The position numbers and the translations under genes are program-made. The notes under the pieces were generated by a model. The model made no database searches, had not been told where the DNA came from, and saw only the letters and a list, made by a program, of their open reading frames with translations. A DNA stretch of 64,000 nucleotides from Yponomeuta sedellus. Taxonomy: Eukaryota; Arthropoda; Insecta; Lepidoptera; Yponomeutidae. Numbering within the stretch: the stretch's first letter is position 1; every line of letters starts with the position of its first letter. The stretch lies in assembly GCA_934045075.1 (NCBI GenBank), contig OW203726.1, forward strand, positions 62,001 through 126,000, written 5' to 3'. This document shows positions 1 to 9,527 of the stretch, piece by piece.

Positions 1-174
1 ACATAAGAGACTTGTATTCTTTTGCGATTATTCTTATGTATAGTTATTTATTATTATTATTGACAAATGAATGTCTTTTCTTTTTCTGACAATTAAAGCG
101 GGGATCCACCCTCGACCGCGGACGAGGTGTCAGTTTTGTCCTCGGCCACGGGCGGGGCCGCGAGGCGGACTGAC

Positions 175-2059
175 CTGCGCGTCGTCGTCGGCGTCGTCCT
201 TGGGCGCGGGCTCGGCCTCGTCCTCGTCCTCGACGTCGACCTCGACGGTGCGCGAGGCCCACAGGTGGATGGGGAAGTTGATGAACTGCGAGTACTTCTT
301 GACGAGCGCGCGGATCGTGTCGGCCTGCAGATAGTCGGCCGCCTCCTCCTTCAGGTGAAGTCTGTCGCACGAAGCACATTTCGGTCAATAAAAATACCAC
401 ATACATTTTAAAAGCATTTTAAAAACATTATGGAGCTCTTTAGGGGAGGGCTATGTCCAACAGTGGCCTAGTAAAGCCTGACGACGACGATACATTTTAA
501 AAGCACCGTTTCGTAATGTTATACGTGGAAATTTTCAGGATCGGACTATGGCCTCTGCAGTGATACTGCTGCAGCCTAGTCATCCTATGGTTGGCAACTA
601 TTAAGTTTAATGGGGTCAATTTCAGTAAATAAATAAATTCATTTCGTCAGCTTAACAATTATTTTGGATAATAAAGAGAAGAGAAAAACATATGAGTTGC
701 CACACGCGATCAGCGAATAAACCAAACACGGTCAGGCAATTACTTAATTTCATACTTCTACTTGTTCGCTGATCGTTTTAAGGCTCTACGGGTAGGTGAA
801 AGCGCGGTGTAGCGTGCAGGGTGGAGGGTGTATGGTGCAAGGTGCAGGGTGCAGGGTGTAGGGTGCAGGGTGTAGGGTGTACGCACGTGATGTGCGTGCC
901 GCGCTTGAGCGTGTCCCCGCGCGGGTCGGGCGCCACGCTGAAGGAGGCGGCGTCGCTCTGCCACACGTGCTGCGCGTCGTCGTTGTGCTTGGACACCACG
1001 GTCACGCGGTCCGCCACCAGGAACGCCGAGTAGAAGCCCACGCCGAACTGACCGATCATGTCGTTCATCTCTTGCGCGCCTTTCTGCAGGCGGAGGTTTC
1101 ACTTTAAGAGGGGACGGAGGTTCTCCGCGTAGGACGCCCGTGAACTCGTCGAACCGACGGCGATCCGAGGCACGTCGCCCTCGGCGGCCGGCTGACGGTG
1201 TCCGAAGACAGAAACAAGGGGCCTCGGGGAGGTGTCCCTGCGTCCGGCGATGAACTACGGGCCGATCGATCCCGTAGTTCATCGCTCGACTCGGCGCTGG
1301 GCCGGGTCGATCGTAAACTATTATGTAATTTAAATTCATCCCAAATTCTGAAGAAAGTGATGGTAAAGCAAAACTTTTGCCTCACATCTGAGATTTTGAC
1401 TTGAGTTGAAAACTGGCAACTTTGAACTTTCCAACACTAAACGGAAACCTGAGTGTTTGGGGTATCAACAGCCTCAGCGCTTGAAAGCCTATATTCTATC
1501 TCAAAAAAAACGTATGCCGTGGAGTAGATGATTACAAGCTGCTTTTGTTTATGCTTATTTTTTTTTAGGCTTAATTTGTAACCCAGTTTATACTAAAAGG
1601 CATATAAATGAATAAACGAAAAATACTAAACGTGCGGTCTCACCTGTTCGGCGTCCTGCATCTTGGAGAGGAAGTCGGCGGTGCCGGACTTGGCGATGGT
1701 GCCGAGGTTGTTGACGAGGTCGGCGCGCGTCATGCCGAGCCCCGTGTCGGTGATGTGCAGCTCGCGCGCGGCGGGGTCGGCGCGGATGCGGATGCTCATC
1801 TCGGGCGTGGCCGCCAGCACGTCGCTCGACGTCAGCGCCAGCAGCCGGATCTTGTCCAGCGCGTCCGACGCGTTCGAGATCAGCTCCCGCAGGAAGATCT
1901 CCTTGTTGCGGTACAGCGAGTTGATGATGAGCTTCATCATCCGGTTGACCTCGGTCTGGAAGGTGAAGTTCTGCGCGCCCGCCTGCAGCTCGGCCAGCTG
2001 CGCAGGCGACAGCGCGTCGGGGTCGATGGCCTCGGCCTCGCGTAGCGACGCCTCCGCAT
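175..2059 (-). CDS. Gp93: ER Hsp90 chaperone (GRP94/endoplasmin), N-terminal exons, partial
   Basis: Three minus-strand exons can be joined: 2059..1644, 1083..887 and 361..175. The introns start with GTGAGA and GTGCGT, and the acceptors are CTGCAG and GCGACAG. Reading phase is kept across both junctions, giving about 266 residues. They encode the Hsp90 N-terminal ATPase domain: the helix with [17 protein letters not shown] (Glu, Asn and Asp of the ATP pocket), DTGLGM, the lid stretch [10 protein letters not shown], then [15 protein letters not shown], and finally [16 protein letters not shown] followed by an acidic linker. The order, the [13 protein letters not shown] start and the acidic linker fit GRP94 (ER lumen) better than cytosolic Hsp90 or TRAP1. 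This is established family knowledge. The middle and C-terminal domains and any KDEL-type signal lie beyond base 1. No signal-peptide exon is visible before 2059; an in-frame ATG at 2078 would add only a few non-hydrophobic residues. The last donor here is GTCAGT after base 175. Confidence 0.9.
421..490 (+). repeat. LINE 3'-end relic
   Basis: The string TTAGGGGAGGGCTATGTCC recurs, diverged, near 28115-28135 and inverted near 36545-36590, so it is a dispersed repeat end. It lies in the intron-side flank of the Hsp90 exons. Confidence 0.5.
812..882. repeat. 7-bp minisatellite in Hsp90 intron
   Basis: About ten tandem copies of a GGTGCAG/GGTGTAG unit run up to the donor site of the middle Hsp90 exon (donor at 886..881 on the minus strand). 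On the coding strand they form a pyrimidine- and AC-rich stretch immediately inside the intron. Confidence 0.85.
1084..1643 (-). other. Hsp90 intron with a strong hairpin
   Basis: Intron of the Hsp90 gene. Its GC-rich left part (1105-1310) contains a perfect 15-bp inverted repeat, 1247-1261 against 1271-1285, with a 9-base loop holding the palindrome ATCGAT. The right part is AT-rich. I see no coding sequence, although long GC-rich frames are open across it. Confidence 0.6.
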
Positions 2060-2447
2060 CTGCGCACGACACGGTCATGCTGTTGTACTAACACGCAATA
2101 CGCTCTCGCTTATGTCGACGCCGGGTGAAGACCGCCGCATCGACATAGTGAGACCCGAAATTAGCCTCATAGATGGGCCATTGTACGTAGCAAAGCTAGC
2201 CAGCCTACAACGGATCGGCATTAATAACGGATAGTTCTCGACGATTAACACTACCTATTATTTTTCCAGTCCACTCTTAGTAAATTTTATTGAACAAGAA
2301 GTGAGCATTTGCGCGCGTATCTTTAGTGTTAAGCTACATTGTTTGCCTTCCCCCTACCGGCACCGTCACAAACATGCGCGGTCGCGTGGCAACAGTATCG
2401 ATATAGTGACTCCGTTGCAGAATCGCCTTAGCTCGCGAGCCGCGTGA
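2060..2447. promoter_or_regulatory. Intergenic or intronic gap between two divergent genes
   Basis: This 388-bp gap separates the minus-strand Hsp90 exon from the plus-strand small gene. It holds no recognisable signal-peptide exon on either strand. It could be a shared promoter, or intron if the first Hsp90 exon lies further right. Confidence 0.35.
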
Positions 2448-3491
2448 ATGTCGGAGCACGAGCCTCAGGAGGCGGGCGCGGCGGGCGGGGCGGAGGCGGT
2501 ACTGCACCCGCGGCCCTTCAAGCTGCGCTTCGCGCCTCGCCGTGAGCCGGGCCGCTCAGCTTTGCCTCCCTACCAGCCGCTGGGACTGCGTAAGTTCTAG
2601 ACATGCATCTATTTGATGGACTCGTTGGTCCAGCCGGCACTGCTTACGCCGCATTTATGTGCGCAGCGGCACCGGTCGGCTGGGCCTGGCCCCCGCGGCG
2701 GCTGCTTCTTGCAGAGGCCGAGCCGGTGGTGGCGGGAACACCGCCAGAGGCCAAGGCCGAGGCGGCGGCGTTACTTCACATCCAGCAGGTGTGCGCGCGC
2801 CGCCCGCGGGACATCTACGAACGACCTTTCCTCTCTTCGCATGAGTAAGACCGCCTTGAAACTAACATTAAGGTTCCGTAGTCAACAAGAATCCCTTATA
2901 GTTCCTCCACGTTGCGTCTGTTTTTCGCAGAGATGATAATTACTAGAATTACAAAGCTAATATTTGGCATAGATGTACATATTAATCTATGAACTTAAAA
3001 ACAACCTATCACTATATTATCTGTCTTTGTAGGCTTCAAATGTTAACAAGTAATAGGCGACCAAGTTATAAAAGGGAAACTATTATTCTACTGGCATAAT
3101 TTTGTAAGATGATAAATAAAACTTTGTACAAATTACATTAAAATTTATTTTGAGGAAGTTAGTTCCGTTATGTACCTACGTAGATAAAAAAACCTCTCCA
3201 CAAAAGGCCTGTCACGCACTTGGCTGTTTTTTTTTAAATTGGATTACACATTAAAAAAGCGCATTACTTTAGAGAGGCAATTGAGAGTTTGTGTTTTACA
3301 AGTTTTGTTGTATGAGTTCGGATAGCAAAAAGACGATACAAAGTGTGATGCTTTTGAGCAGGTACGGATGGTGGGCGAGCGGAGCCGCGGCGGCGGCGGC
3401 GGGCCCGCTGGCGCACGGGCTGCGCGACTCGCACTGGCTGAAGCAGCGCTGCACGCTACTGCACCACGACGCAGTGCTCAAGTCACGCTAA
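2448..3491 (+). CDS. Small three-exon gene of unknown function (149 aa)
   Basis: Exons 2448..2589, 2667..2844 and 3362..3491 join in phase (1, then 2), with donors GTAAGT and GTAAGA and acceptors GCGCAG and GAGCAG. The ATG at 2448 opens the first exon. The 149-residue product is rich in Ala, Pro, Arg and Trp. It contains PPYQPLGL, then VGWAWPPRRLL, a likely helical stretch around LLHIQQVCARRPRDIYERPF, and a C-terminal EYGWWASG, an Ala run and DSHWLKQRCTLLHHD. I see no signal peptide or membrane segment. Short Trp/Tyr-rich motifs are also seen in small ciliary microtubule-associated proteins, but I cannot place it in a named family. It lies 388 bp head-to-head from the first visible Hsp90 exon. 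AATAAA near 3833 could be the polyadenylation signal. The phase agreement and GC-rich codon use make it credible as a real gene. Confidence 0.65.
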
Positions 3492-3944
3492 CTTCTACCT
3501 TGTTTTAAGTTCAATGGAAACAACATGAATGTCACTGGTCACAATGAAAAGCTCTTGGAAGGGTCAGTAACCCACAATGTCTAAGCCGGGCTTTGTTCCG
3601 TTAGTTTGGCATACAGGTGCGAGTATAAAAAGGAATGGGGTATCGCGAATCATGAAGAATTACAAGGGAGATCATTTATCAAAAAACAAATTATTTATTG
3701 CCAAAAGAATATTCAATCTTGATCAATTGCTAGTTCACCAACATCAACAAGACTTTAGCAACAAGATTACACTACACATACAAAGACAAAAAAAATATTT
3801 CATTGTTCAAACATAATCTCGACGATGATTAAAATAAAGCATCAAAAATTTACACATAGATAATTATAAGCCCAAGAAGTGAAAAGATTAATTTAATCTT
3901 TGATATCAATATAATGCTTGTACTAGTAATAAAGAATGAAATTA

Positions 3945-4080
3945 AATGAAAAGGTTTTATTTTAAGTAGCACAGACACTGTGGCTTACTGAATGTTACAA
4001 GTCAAACTAGGTGTCCATTTCAAAATCTAGAACAATCTGGAGACAAATTAGACAAAAAAAGTCCTAACTTAGTGTTATAA
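3945..4080 (-). repeat. Dispersed LINE/SINE 3'-end repeat
   Basis: A block containing AATGAAAAGGTTTTATT and CATTTCAAAATCTAGA recurs at 23505-23600 and 36210-36350 (same strand), and in the opposite strand at 44510-44575 and 57640-57780. Read on the minus strand it ends in AT-rich DNA beginning ATTTCATT. The copies vary by about 10-20 percent by eye. Confidence 0.7.
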
Positions 4081-4184
4081 AAATACTTGATTAACAGAGT
4101 TATTATAACACCAATAAATAATATAGCATAAGGATTACTTATTTAATTTCTGGCTACATATATTTAGTTTCCTTCCCAATACAT

Positions 4185-4600
4185 CATCATCATGGCAGTA
4201 ATAGCAGACTGGATCACAGGCTTCTCAATCGGGAGGTTGTGGGTTTTAATCCTGGCACGTCCCAATGACCAAGAAAGATTGTGTGGAAACCCTCTGAAGT
4301 GTTTACATACCTCAGTTCTTGCTACATACTATGGCCTAACAATGAGGCCTGAGTACTGGCCCAAGCCCACAATAAACCAGTTAACAATGACAATCATACG
4401 GCATGTACCAATGACTTTGTTTTCTAAATTATGTACATTTGTGAAATTATAGTAGCAATACTACTCGCTCACGGTGAAGGAAAACATCGTAAGGAAACCC
4501 TAGTGTCTGAGGTGTTAGCGTACCTCAGCGCTTGCTACGTACAATGGCCCAACTATGAGGCTAAGTGCGGAAATCTTAGGTCTAACTAACTCATAAGGAA
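4185..4600 (+). mobile_element. tRNA-headed SINE, diverged, apparently two joined copies
   Basis: A degenerate tRNA-like head with a B-box-like GGTTGTGGGTTTTAATCC is followed by a body. The body motif ACGGTGAAGGAAAACATCGT is shared with copies at 26600-26980, 39125-39418 (minus), 19888-19995 (minus) and 54075-54330. Confidence 0.65.
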
Positions 4601-5009
4601 AAGATCATCCTGCACCCAGACCCAGTAGACATCCAAACATCTAGCCCCAATTCACATTGGATATAACATGAAACCTCTCTAAAAGGTTGGAAACAATAAA
4701 AAAAAAAAAAAGGCCCCTGATAAATAATAATAATAATAATAATATAAGCCTTTATTAATTTTTCAAAATAATAGTTATTTACATGCAACAATTAGAAATT
4801 GACATATTTATCATTGTATTACTCGAGTTAATAATTAAATAAATTTTATAAATTGTATTTTTTGCATTTTTATTAGGGTGTCCCTCTCCGGGACATGCTT
4901 GGCCTCCCACAAGCCTTGTGGTTTGTGGGGTGTGGTCTAATCACCCTCGCTGACCAGGCTTCGCTGGGTGATTTAGTGACTTTTCAGTTCAGTTGACATT
5001 TTCTTTAAA

Positions 5010-7793
5010 TCATTTCTTGTGTGAGAATGTATATGTCTTCATCAAAGTGTTCCAGTTGTCTCTGTCTGAGGCAAGCCTCCACCAAAGTGGGTTGAAATCT
5101 CTCAGATCATCTATCCATCTTAGGAGTGGTCTTCCGGGTCTTCGCCAACCGTCTCTGGGTACCCATTCCATTGTGAGACGGGACCATCTGTTGTCATTCA
5201 ACCTTGCTATGTGACCTGCCCATTGCCATTTTTGTTTTAATATTGTGTCTATAATGTCCTTTACGTTAGTCTTCCTTCTGATGTTCTTGTTTCGCACCCT
5301 GTCTTTGAGTTTTATATTAAGCATGCTACGTTCCATGGCTCTTTGGTTTACCGCTAGTTTCCTTCTATGTCTTTCCGAGGTTGCCCAGGTTTGTGCGCCG
5401 TAGGTCATGGCTGGTAATATACAAGTATTAAAAACTTTGCTTTTAATAGTTATGTGGAGATTCGATTTAAATATGTGCTTCAGAGACCAGTACTTCTTCC
5501 ACCCAATGCTTATTCTTCTCTCTATCTCTTTGTCAAGTCTTTTTTCAAAGGAGATTAATTGACCGAGGTAAATGTAGTCATCAACGTATTCCAAAGTAGT
5601 CCCATTTACTTGCACTGGTGAATGTGTGCTATTAGTTATTATCTTTGTCTTTGTTTCATTTAGCTCTAGACCTGCTGGTGTAATTGCGTCTTGGAACTCT
5701 GATAAGGTTATTTGCATTTCTTCCCATGACTCAGTCATAAGTACTATATCGTCAGCAAATCTTAGCGCCGATAGTTTATAGCCATTGATTGAGATACCTT
5801 TATTTTCCCAGTTCATATGTTTGAATGTTTCTTCTAGTAGGGCATTGAACAGGGTTGGAGATATGGGGTCTCCTTGCTTTACACCTCGCTTTATTTTGAA
5901 GATAGGGCCTTCTGATTCTAGGCGTATTTTTGCACTGCAGTTGCTGTATATCGCTTTGAGTGTGTCTAAGTATTTAGGTTCTATTCCTTGGTTGTGTAAG
6001 GCCTTAAGCAAAAAGACTTGACTAATACTATCAAAGGCCTTCGTAAAGTCAATGAAGCAAATGTATAGAGGCTTGTTCCATTCTGTGTATTTCTCTATTA
6101 CCATGTTAAGTGTGTGTAGGTGGTCCGTTGTGGAGAATCCTTTTCGAAAACCAGCTTGGTCAACACTCTGACTTTCGTCCAGTTTTTTGTACAGCCTGTT
6201 CTTCAGTATCGTCATGAATAACTTGTAAAGACAACATGATAGTGTGATGGGTCTGTAGTTATTTATGTCCTTTATGCATCCTTTTTTATAAAGCAAGGTT
6301 ATAAGTGATGTGTGCCATTGCTTTGGGAGACAGCTAGTTATAAGAATGGAATTGAAAATTGACTGCAACGGTTCCGTCAGTTGTTCTAAATAGCACTTTA
6401 TTGTCTCGTTTGCTATGTGATCGCTTCCTGTTGCTTTCTTATTTTTTAGATTTGCAATTGCGTAGACCACTTCAGATTTTAGAAACAGTGGAACATTTTT
6501 AGAATCATTGTGATTGTCAAGTTTCAACGAGTTTATTTCTTCTTTAGAGTTATAAAGATCTGTGTAAAATTCTGTTGCAATCTTTAGTATATCTTGTCTT
6601 GATGTAGTGTTTTTTCCAGATTTGTCTAGTAGGTTCGGAATCATTTGCTTTCCCAGAGATCTGCGCTTTCCAATCTCTTTTATGGATCCTGTTGTTCCCA
6701 TGATAGTTTCGATGGTTATCATACTGTATGTGTCTATATCTTTTTGTATACTTATCTTTGCTTCTTTTTGTAAGGTTTTAAGCATGCTTTTCTCAGATTC
6801 AGTTTTGTTTTGTTTCCATTTAAGTTTATCTCTCTTTGCTATTAACATTTTTGTTTCTGGTGTTATAATTTTTACTCCTTTAGCATTTATAGTTATCATT
6901 TTTGCTTGTGTTTCTTGTATAGTTCTTTCTAGTTTGTCGTACATTTCTTGGACAGATAAAGTGCAATTGCCGAAATTCAATTCCTCTTGTATTGTAGTCT
7001 TGTGTTCGTCTAGCGGAATATACTGTGTTGTTGTTTTTGGTCGAGGTCTTTTGCGTTTAATGTTATTTGTTTTTATGCAGGCAATAACTGGTCTATGGTC
7101 GGTATTCACCATAAAGTGGCTGAGTATTTTGATGTTTTTGATCTCGTTTAACTTGTTTGCCAGTATGAAGTCTATTTGATGTGTTGTAACACTGTCTGGT
7201 GAGAGCCAAGTCCACATTTTACCTTTGCGTGATTTGAAGAATGTGTTGGTAATCTTTAGGCCGTATTCCTGGCAAAACATAATCATTCTCTCTCCCCTTG
7301 AGTTTCTTTCTCCATAGTTGTATGGTCCCATTATGTGATCCTCGTATTCCAAACGTTCTCCTATGTGGCTGTTGAAGTCTCCGATTACGTATACTTCATG
7401 ATTTTGTTGTTGTGGATATGCCTTACTAATTGCTGCGTAAAACTGTTCGACCTCCTCATCTGTGCTGTTTGACGCTGTAGGGGCGTAGATTTGAATTATC
7501 CTCATTTTTCTATTTCCTATTCTGACGTCGATGGACACAACTCTATCTGATACAGTATTGAAGTTTTCTATGTAATCTTTCATGTTGTTATTTATGATGA
7601 ATCCAACTCCTCCGATTCCTTTTTTGCAGCCTGTATGATATAGTATGTTACCATTTTTTAACAGGGTCATTTGTTCTTTTTCTCTCCTCACTTCTGAGAT
7701 ACCGAAGATGTCCCATTGTATTTTGTCGAGAGCTAGACTTAGCTCTGTTAGCCTTGTGTCTGATTTGAGAGTTCTTACGTTAATTGTTCCCAC
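5010..7793 (-). CDS. LINE ORF2: endonuclease-reverse transcriptase
   Basis: This 927-residue frame has no internal stop. Residues about 1-240 form an AP-type endonuclease: Asn5, the catalytic Glu34 in ISEVRR, Asp139 and Asn141 in GDFN, a QIDFIL strand near 206-211, and the Asp232-His233 pair in TDHRP. The reverse transcriptase follows with NYRPITL, QAGFRKGFSTTDHL, FIDFTKAFDS, KRGVKQGDPISP and the catalytic FADD box at 679-682. The C-terminal third holds MTYGAQTWA and a thumb/linker ending in GRPLLRWIDDLR. There is no RNase H domain. It would nick target DNA and copy its RNA into the nick. It is expressed only from the element's own RNA, downstream of ORF1. The codon use is AT-rich, unlike the GC-rich host exons nearby. 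Confidence 0.93.
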   Translation of the reverse strand: MGTINVRTLKSDTRLTELSLALDKIQWDIFGISEVRREKEQMTLLKNGNILYHTGCKKGIGGVGFIINNNMKDYIENFNTVSDRVVSIDVRIGNRKMRIIQIYAPTASNSTDEEVEQFYAAISKAYPQQQNHEVYVIGDFNSHIGERLEYEDHIMGPYNYGERNSRGERMIMFCQEYGLKITNTFFKSRKGKMWTWLSPDSVTTHQIDFILANKLNEIKNIKILSHFMVNTDHRPVIACIKTNNIKRKRPRPKTTTQYIPLDEHKTTIQEELNFGNCTLSVQEMYDKLERTIQETQAKMITINAKGVKIITPETKMLIAKRDKLKWKQNKTESEKSMLKTLQKEAKISIQKDIDTYSMITIETIMGTTGSIKEIGKRRSLGKQMIPNLLDKSGKNTTSRQDILKIATEFYTDLYNSKEEINSLKLDNHNDSKNVPLFLKSEVVYAIANLKNKKATGSDHIANETIKCYLEQLTEPLQSIFNSILITSCLPKQWHTSLITLLYKKGCIKDINNYRPITLSCCLYKLFMTILKNRLYKKLDESQSVDQAGFRKGFSTTDHLHTLNMVIEKYTEWNKPLYICFIDFTKAFDSISQVFLLKALHNQGIEPKYLDTLKAIYSNCSAKIRLESEGPIFKIKRGVKQGDPISPTLFNALLEETFKHMNWENKGISINGYKLSALRFADDIVLMTESWEEMQITLSEFQDAITPAGLELNETKTKIITNSTHSPVQVNGTTLEYVDDYIYLGQLISFEKRLDKEIERRISIGWKKYWSLKHIFKSNLHITIKSKVFNTCILPAMTYGAQTWATSERHRRKLAVNQRAMERSMLNIKLKDRVRNKNIRRKTNVKDIIDTILKQKWQWAGHIARLNDNRWSRLTMEWVPRDGWRRPGRPLLRWIDDLRDFNPLWWRLASDRDNWNTLMKTYTFSHKK

Positions 7794-8012
7794 ATATATA
7801 TTCTTTTTTAAGGTTTTTATTTTCAGGGGGTGTTCTATGTTGTGTGCATTGAGAGTTGTAGGAGTAGGTTTGAGATAGCTGTGGCCGCCTGTATTTTTCT
7901 GGCATTTCTTAAATGCTGATTTATTTATGCTCTCCTGGTCAGCTATTTTTTTACGATGAGTATTGTGCTGTTCGTTATTATTTGTTGTTTTATTTCTGGT
8001 GGTTTTTAGTTG

Positions 8013-8750
8013 CTACTTCTTGGAGCTCAAATATGCTTGTGATCTCATTACAGAGAAGGCATCCGTCTTATTCATTTTACTTGCAGGTGTTTGGGATGTT
8101 CCTGGAGAGTTTATGTATGTGTGCTGCGGAGACGTGTCCAGAGGCCTTTTGCTTGGGTTTGTTTTTGGTTGTGTTTTGGGAATAACAATAAGTTTGTCGT
8201 ACTTTATGAAAACTTTGTTTCCCTTATCTCTCTCTTGCCTTAGTTCCTCTTGGAGACTGCGCCTCGTTTCCAGTATTTCCTTTGGGTAATCCTCAGTTAT
8301 GTAGTGATCTGTTAGCTTTTTTTTGTTTTTCATGATCATAAGTTTAGTAGTGAATGATCTAAGACTTATCATGACTGGAAATTTAAATTTGTTCTTATCG
8401 CCCATCTTTCGGACATAGTCTATGTCTTGACTTGTCAATGTAATACTTGCATTAGCAAACACGTCTAAAACGGTTTCTGTAAGGTTTTCATTTTCTCTTT
8501 GAACAACACCATGTAAAATTACATTATTTCGTTTCAGCTGTTTTTCCATATATCTGTTTTTTTGTTCTAGAGTTTCTATCTTTTTACTTAGTTCTTGATT
8601 TTTCTCCTCTAATTCTGTAATTCTTCCTTCGAATGTTTGTTTAATACTATTTGATATTTCTACAGTCTGTTCTTTCATTTCCAGCTTAATCTTTTCGAAG
8701 AATAGTGCCATCTTTTGGTCGATCATGATTGCCATTTGTGTGCTATCCAT
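8013..8750 (-). CDS. LINE ORF1: coiled-coil RNA-binding-like protein
   Basis: A 245-residue frame lies 219 bp upstream of ORF2 on the same strand. Residues about 15-75 form a coiled coil rich in Glu and Lys, including ELEEKNQELSKKIETLEQKN. This is followed by a basic region with LKRNNVILHGV and a compact domain ending near KGNKVFIKYDKLIVI, which resembles the RNA-recognition and C-terminal domains of LINE ORF1 proteins. The Pro/Thr/Ser-rich C-terminal tail looks disordered. Its likely role is to coat element RNA and act as chaperone during target-primed integration. That is inferred from position and fold, not from a recognised catalytic motif. Confidence 0.75.
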   Translation of the reverse strand: MDSTQMAIMIDQKMALFFEKIKLEMKEQTVEISNSIKQTFEGRITELEEKNQELSKKIETLEQKNRYMEKQLKRNNVILHGVVQRENENLTETVLDVFANASITLTSQDIDYVRKMGDKNKFKFPVMISLRSFTTKLMIMKNKKKLTDHYITEDYPKEILETRRSLQEELRQERDKGNKVFIKYDKLIVIPKTQPKTNPSKRPLDTSPQHTYINSPGTSQTPASKMNKTDAFSVMRSQAYLSSKK

Positions 8751-8950
8751 AGTATTCAGGCTGAAGATAGGGATTTTCTTTGCCTTGTGCTGGCAACACT
8801 ATTATCTGATTCGATATGACAAGCTTGACAACTCGAACTTTTTCTTGTATTGTTGAAGGTGGTTTTGAAAAAACTTAAATTTTGCCACTCATCAAAGATT
8901 TTGTTGCACGTTTATTTAGGCTTACTTGAACGATCCGGCGGAAATTATTA

Positions 8951-9399
8951 TCAGTGATTGTAGTTCCGTGTCCGTTTTGTGAAATTAAACACTTTAACAC
9001 TGTTTTTGGTTAGTTTATGCACACTTTTCCGAATTTTATGGAAGGAGCTAACAATTTTAGGACTTTCTCATGTGACAGCTGTCACTTGCATAAAACCTGT
9101 ATTAATTCTTGGCATACTTGTGTAAATGCAATAGGGGGCGGCACCACCATGGTAGTGGTCGTCAGCACTGGGACTGACTGATAGGATTGGATACCGTAAT
9201 AACTTCAGATATTTGGAACCCATGCCTGCATGAAATGTTCACTAACCTGTACGTGAGCCCTCACGTGAGGCTCCAAGGTCAGCATCTACAGTGGGTGCAC
9301 TGTCCTGCGCAGACGCCAGCCCTGCGCACATAAACACACACACTTTTAAGCATAAGGATAATAATCATAATTCAAGTAGGGAAATTCAACTTGTTAAGT
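8951..9399. other. Non-coding DNA, no clear feature
   Basis: No gene seen. A near-palindrome ACCACCATGGTAGTGGT lies near 9142-9158, and a short CA run near 9333-9342. It may include 5' sequence of the neighbouring LINE. Confidence 0.3.
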
Positions 9400-9527
9400 A
9401 TTATAGATAGATATCCAACCTTCACCAACCCGAACTTGGTCCCCGTGGTGGCGTACGGCCTAGACCTTCTGCAATTCAGGAAGAGACCCGTGTCCCAGCA
9501 GTGGGGACATAAAAGGGTTGATATCGA
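9400..9527 (+). mobile_element. 3' part of 5S-headed SINE family
   Basis: It holds the family body motifs CAACCC.AACTTGG, CCCCGTGGTGG, AGGAAGAGACCCGTG and CAGCAGTGGGGACAT, and ends in GGGTTGATATCGATAG. The same body follows the 5S-like head at 16994-17362. Confidence 0.8.

Larger units (their letters stand above)
4719..8950 (-). mobile_element. RTE-like non-LTR retrotransposon, nearly complete
   Basis: A minus-strand element reads, from right to left, as a 5' region, ORF1 (8750..8013), a 219-bp spacer, ORF2 (7793..5010), about 290 bp of 3' UTR and a short (TTA)n tail (about 4744..4719). A simple-repeat 3' tail, an N-terminal AP-type endonuclease and the lack of an RNase H domain fit the RTE clade. 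The 5' boundary is not certain; 8950 is a guess and I could not find a clear target duplication. Both ORFs are open, which suggests recent activity. Confidence 0.85.

Noticed and set aside
758..1339. Long minus-strand frame (193 codons) across the Hsp90 intron
   Set aside because: It overlaps the real Hsp90 exon in another frame and continues through a minisatellite; it is open only because of GC content.
6607..7179. Plus-strand 190-codon frame
   Set aside because: Antisense shadow of the LINE ORF2; its hydrophobic composition is the complement of Lys/Asn-rich coding sequence.
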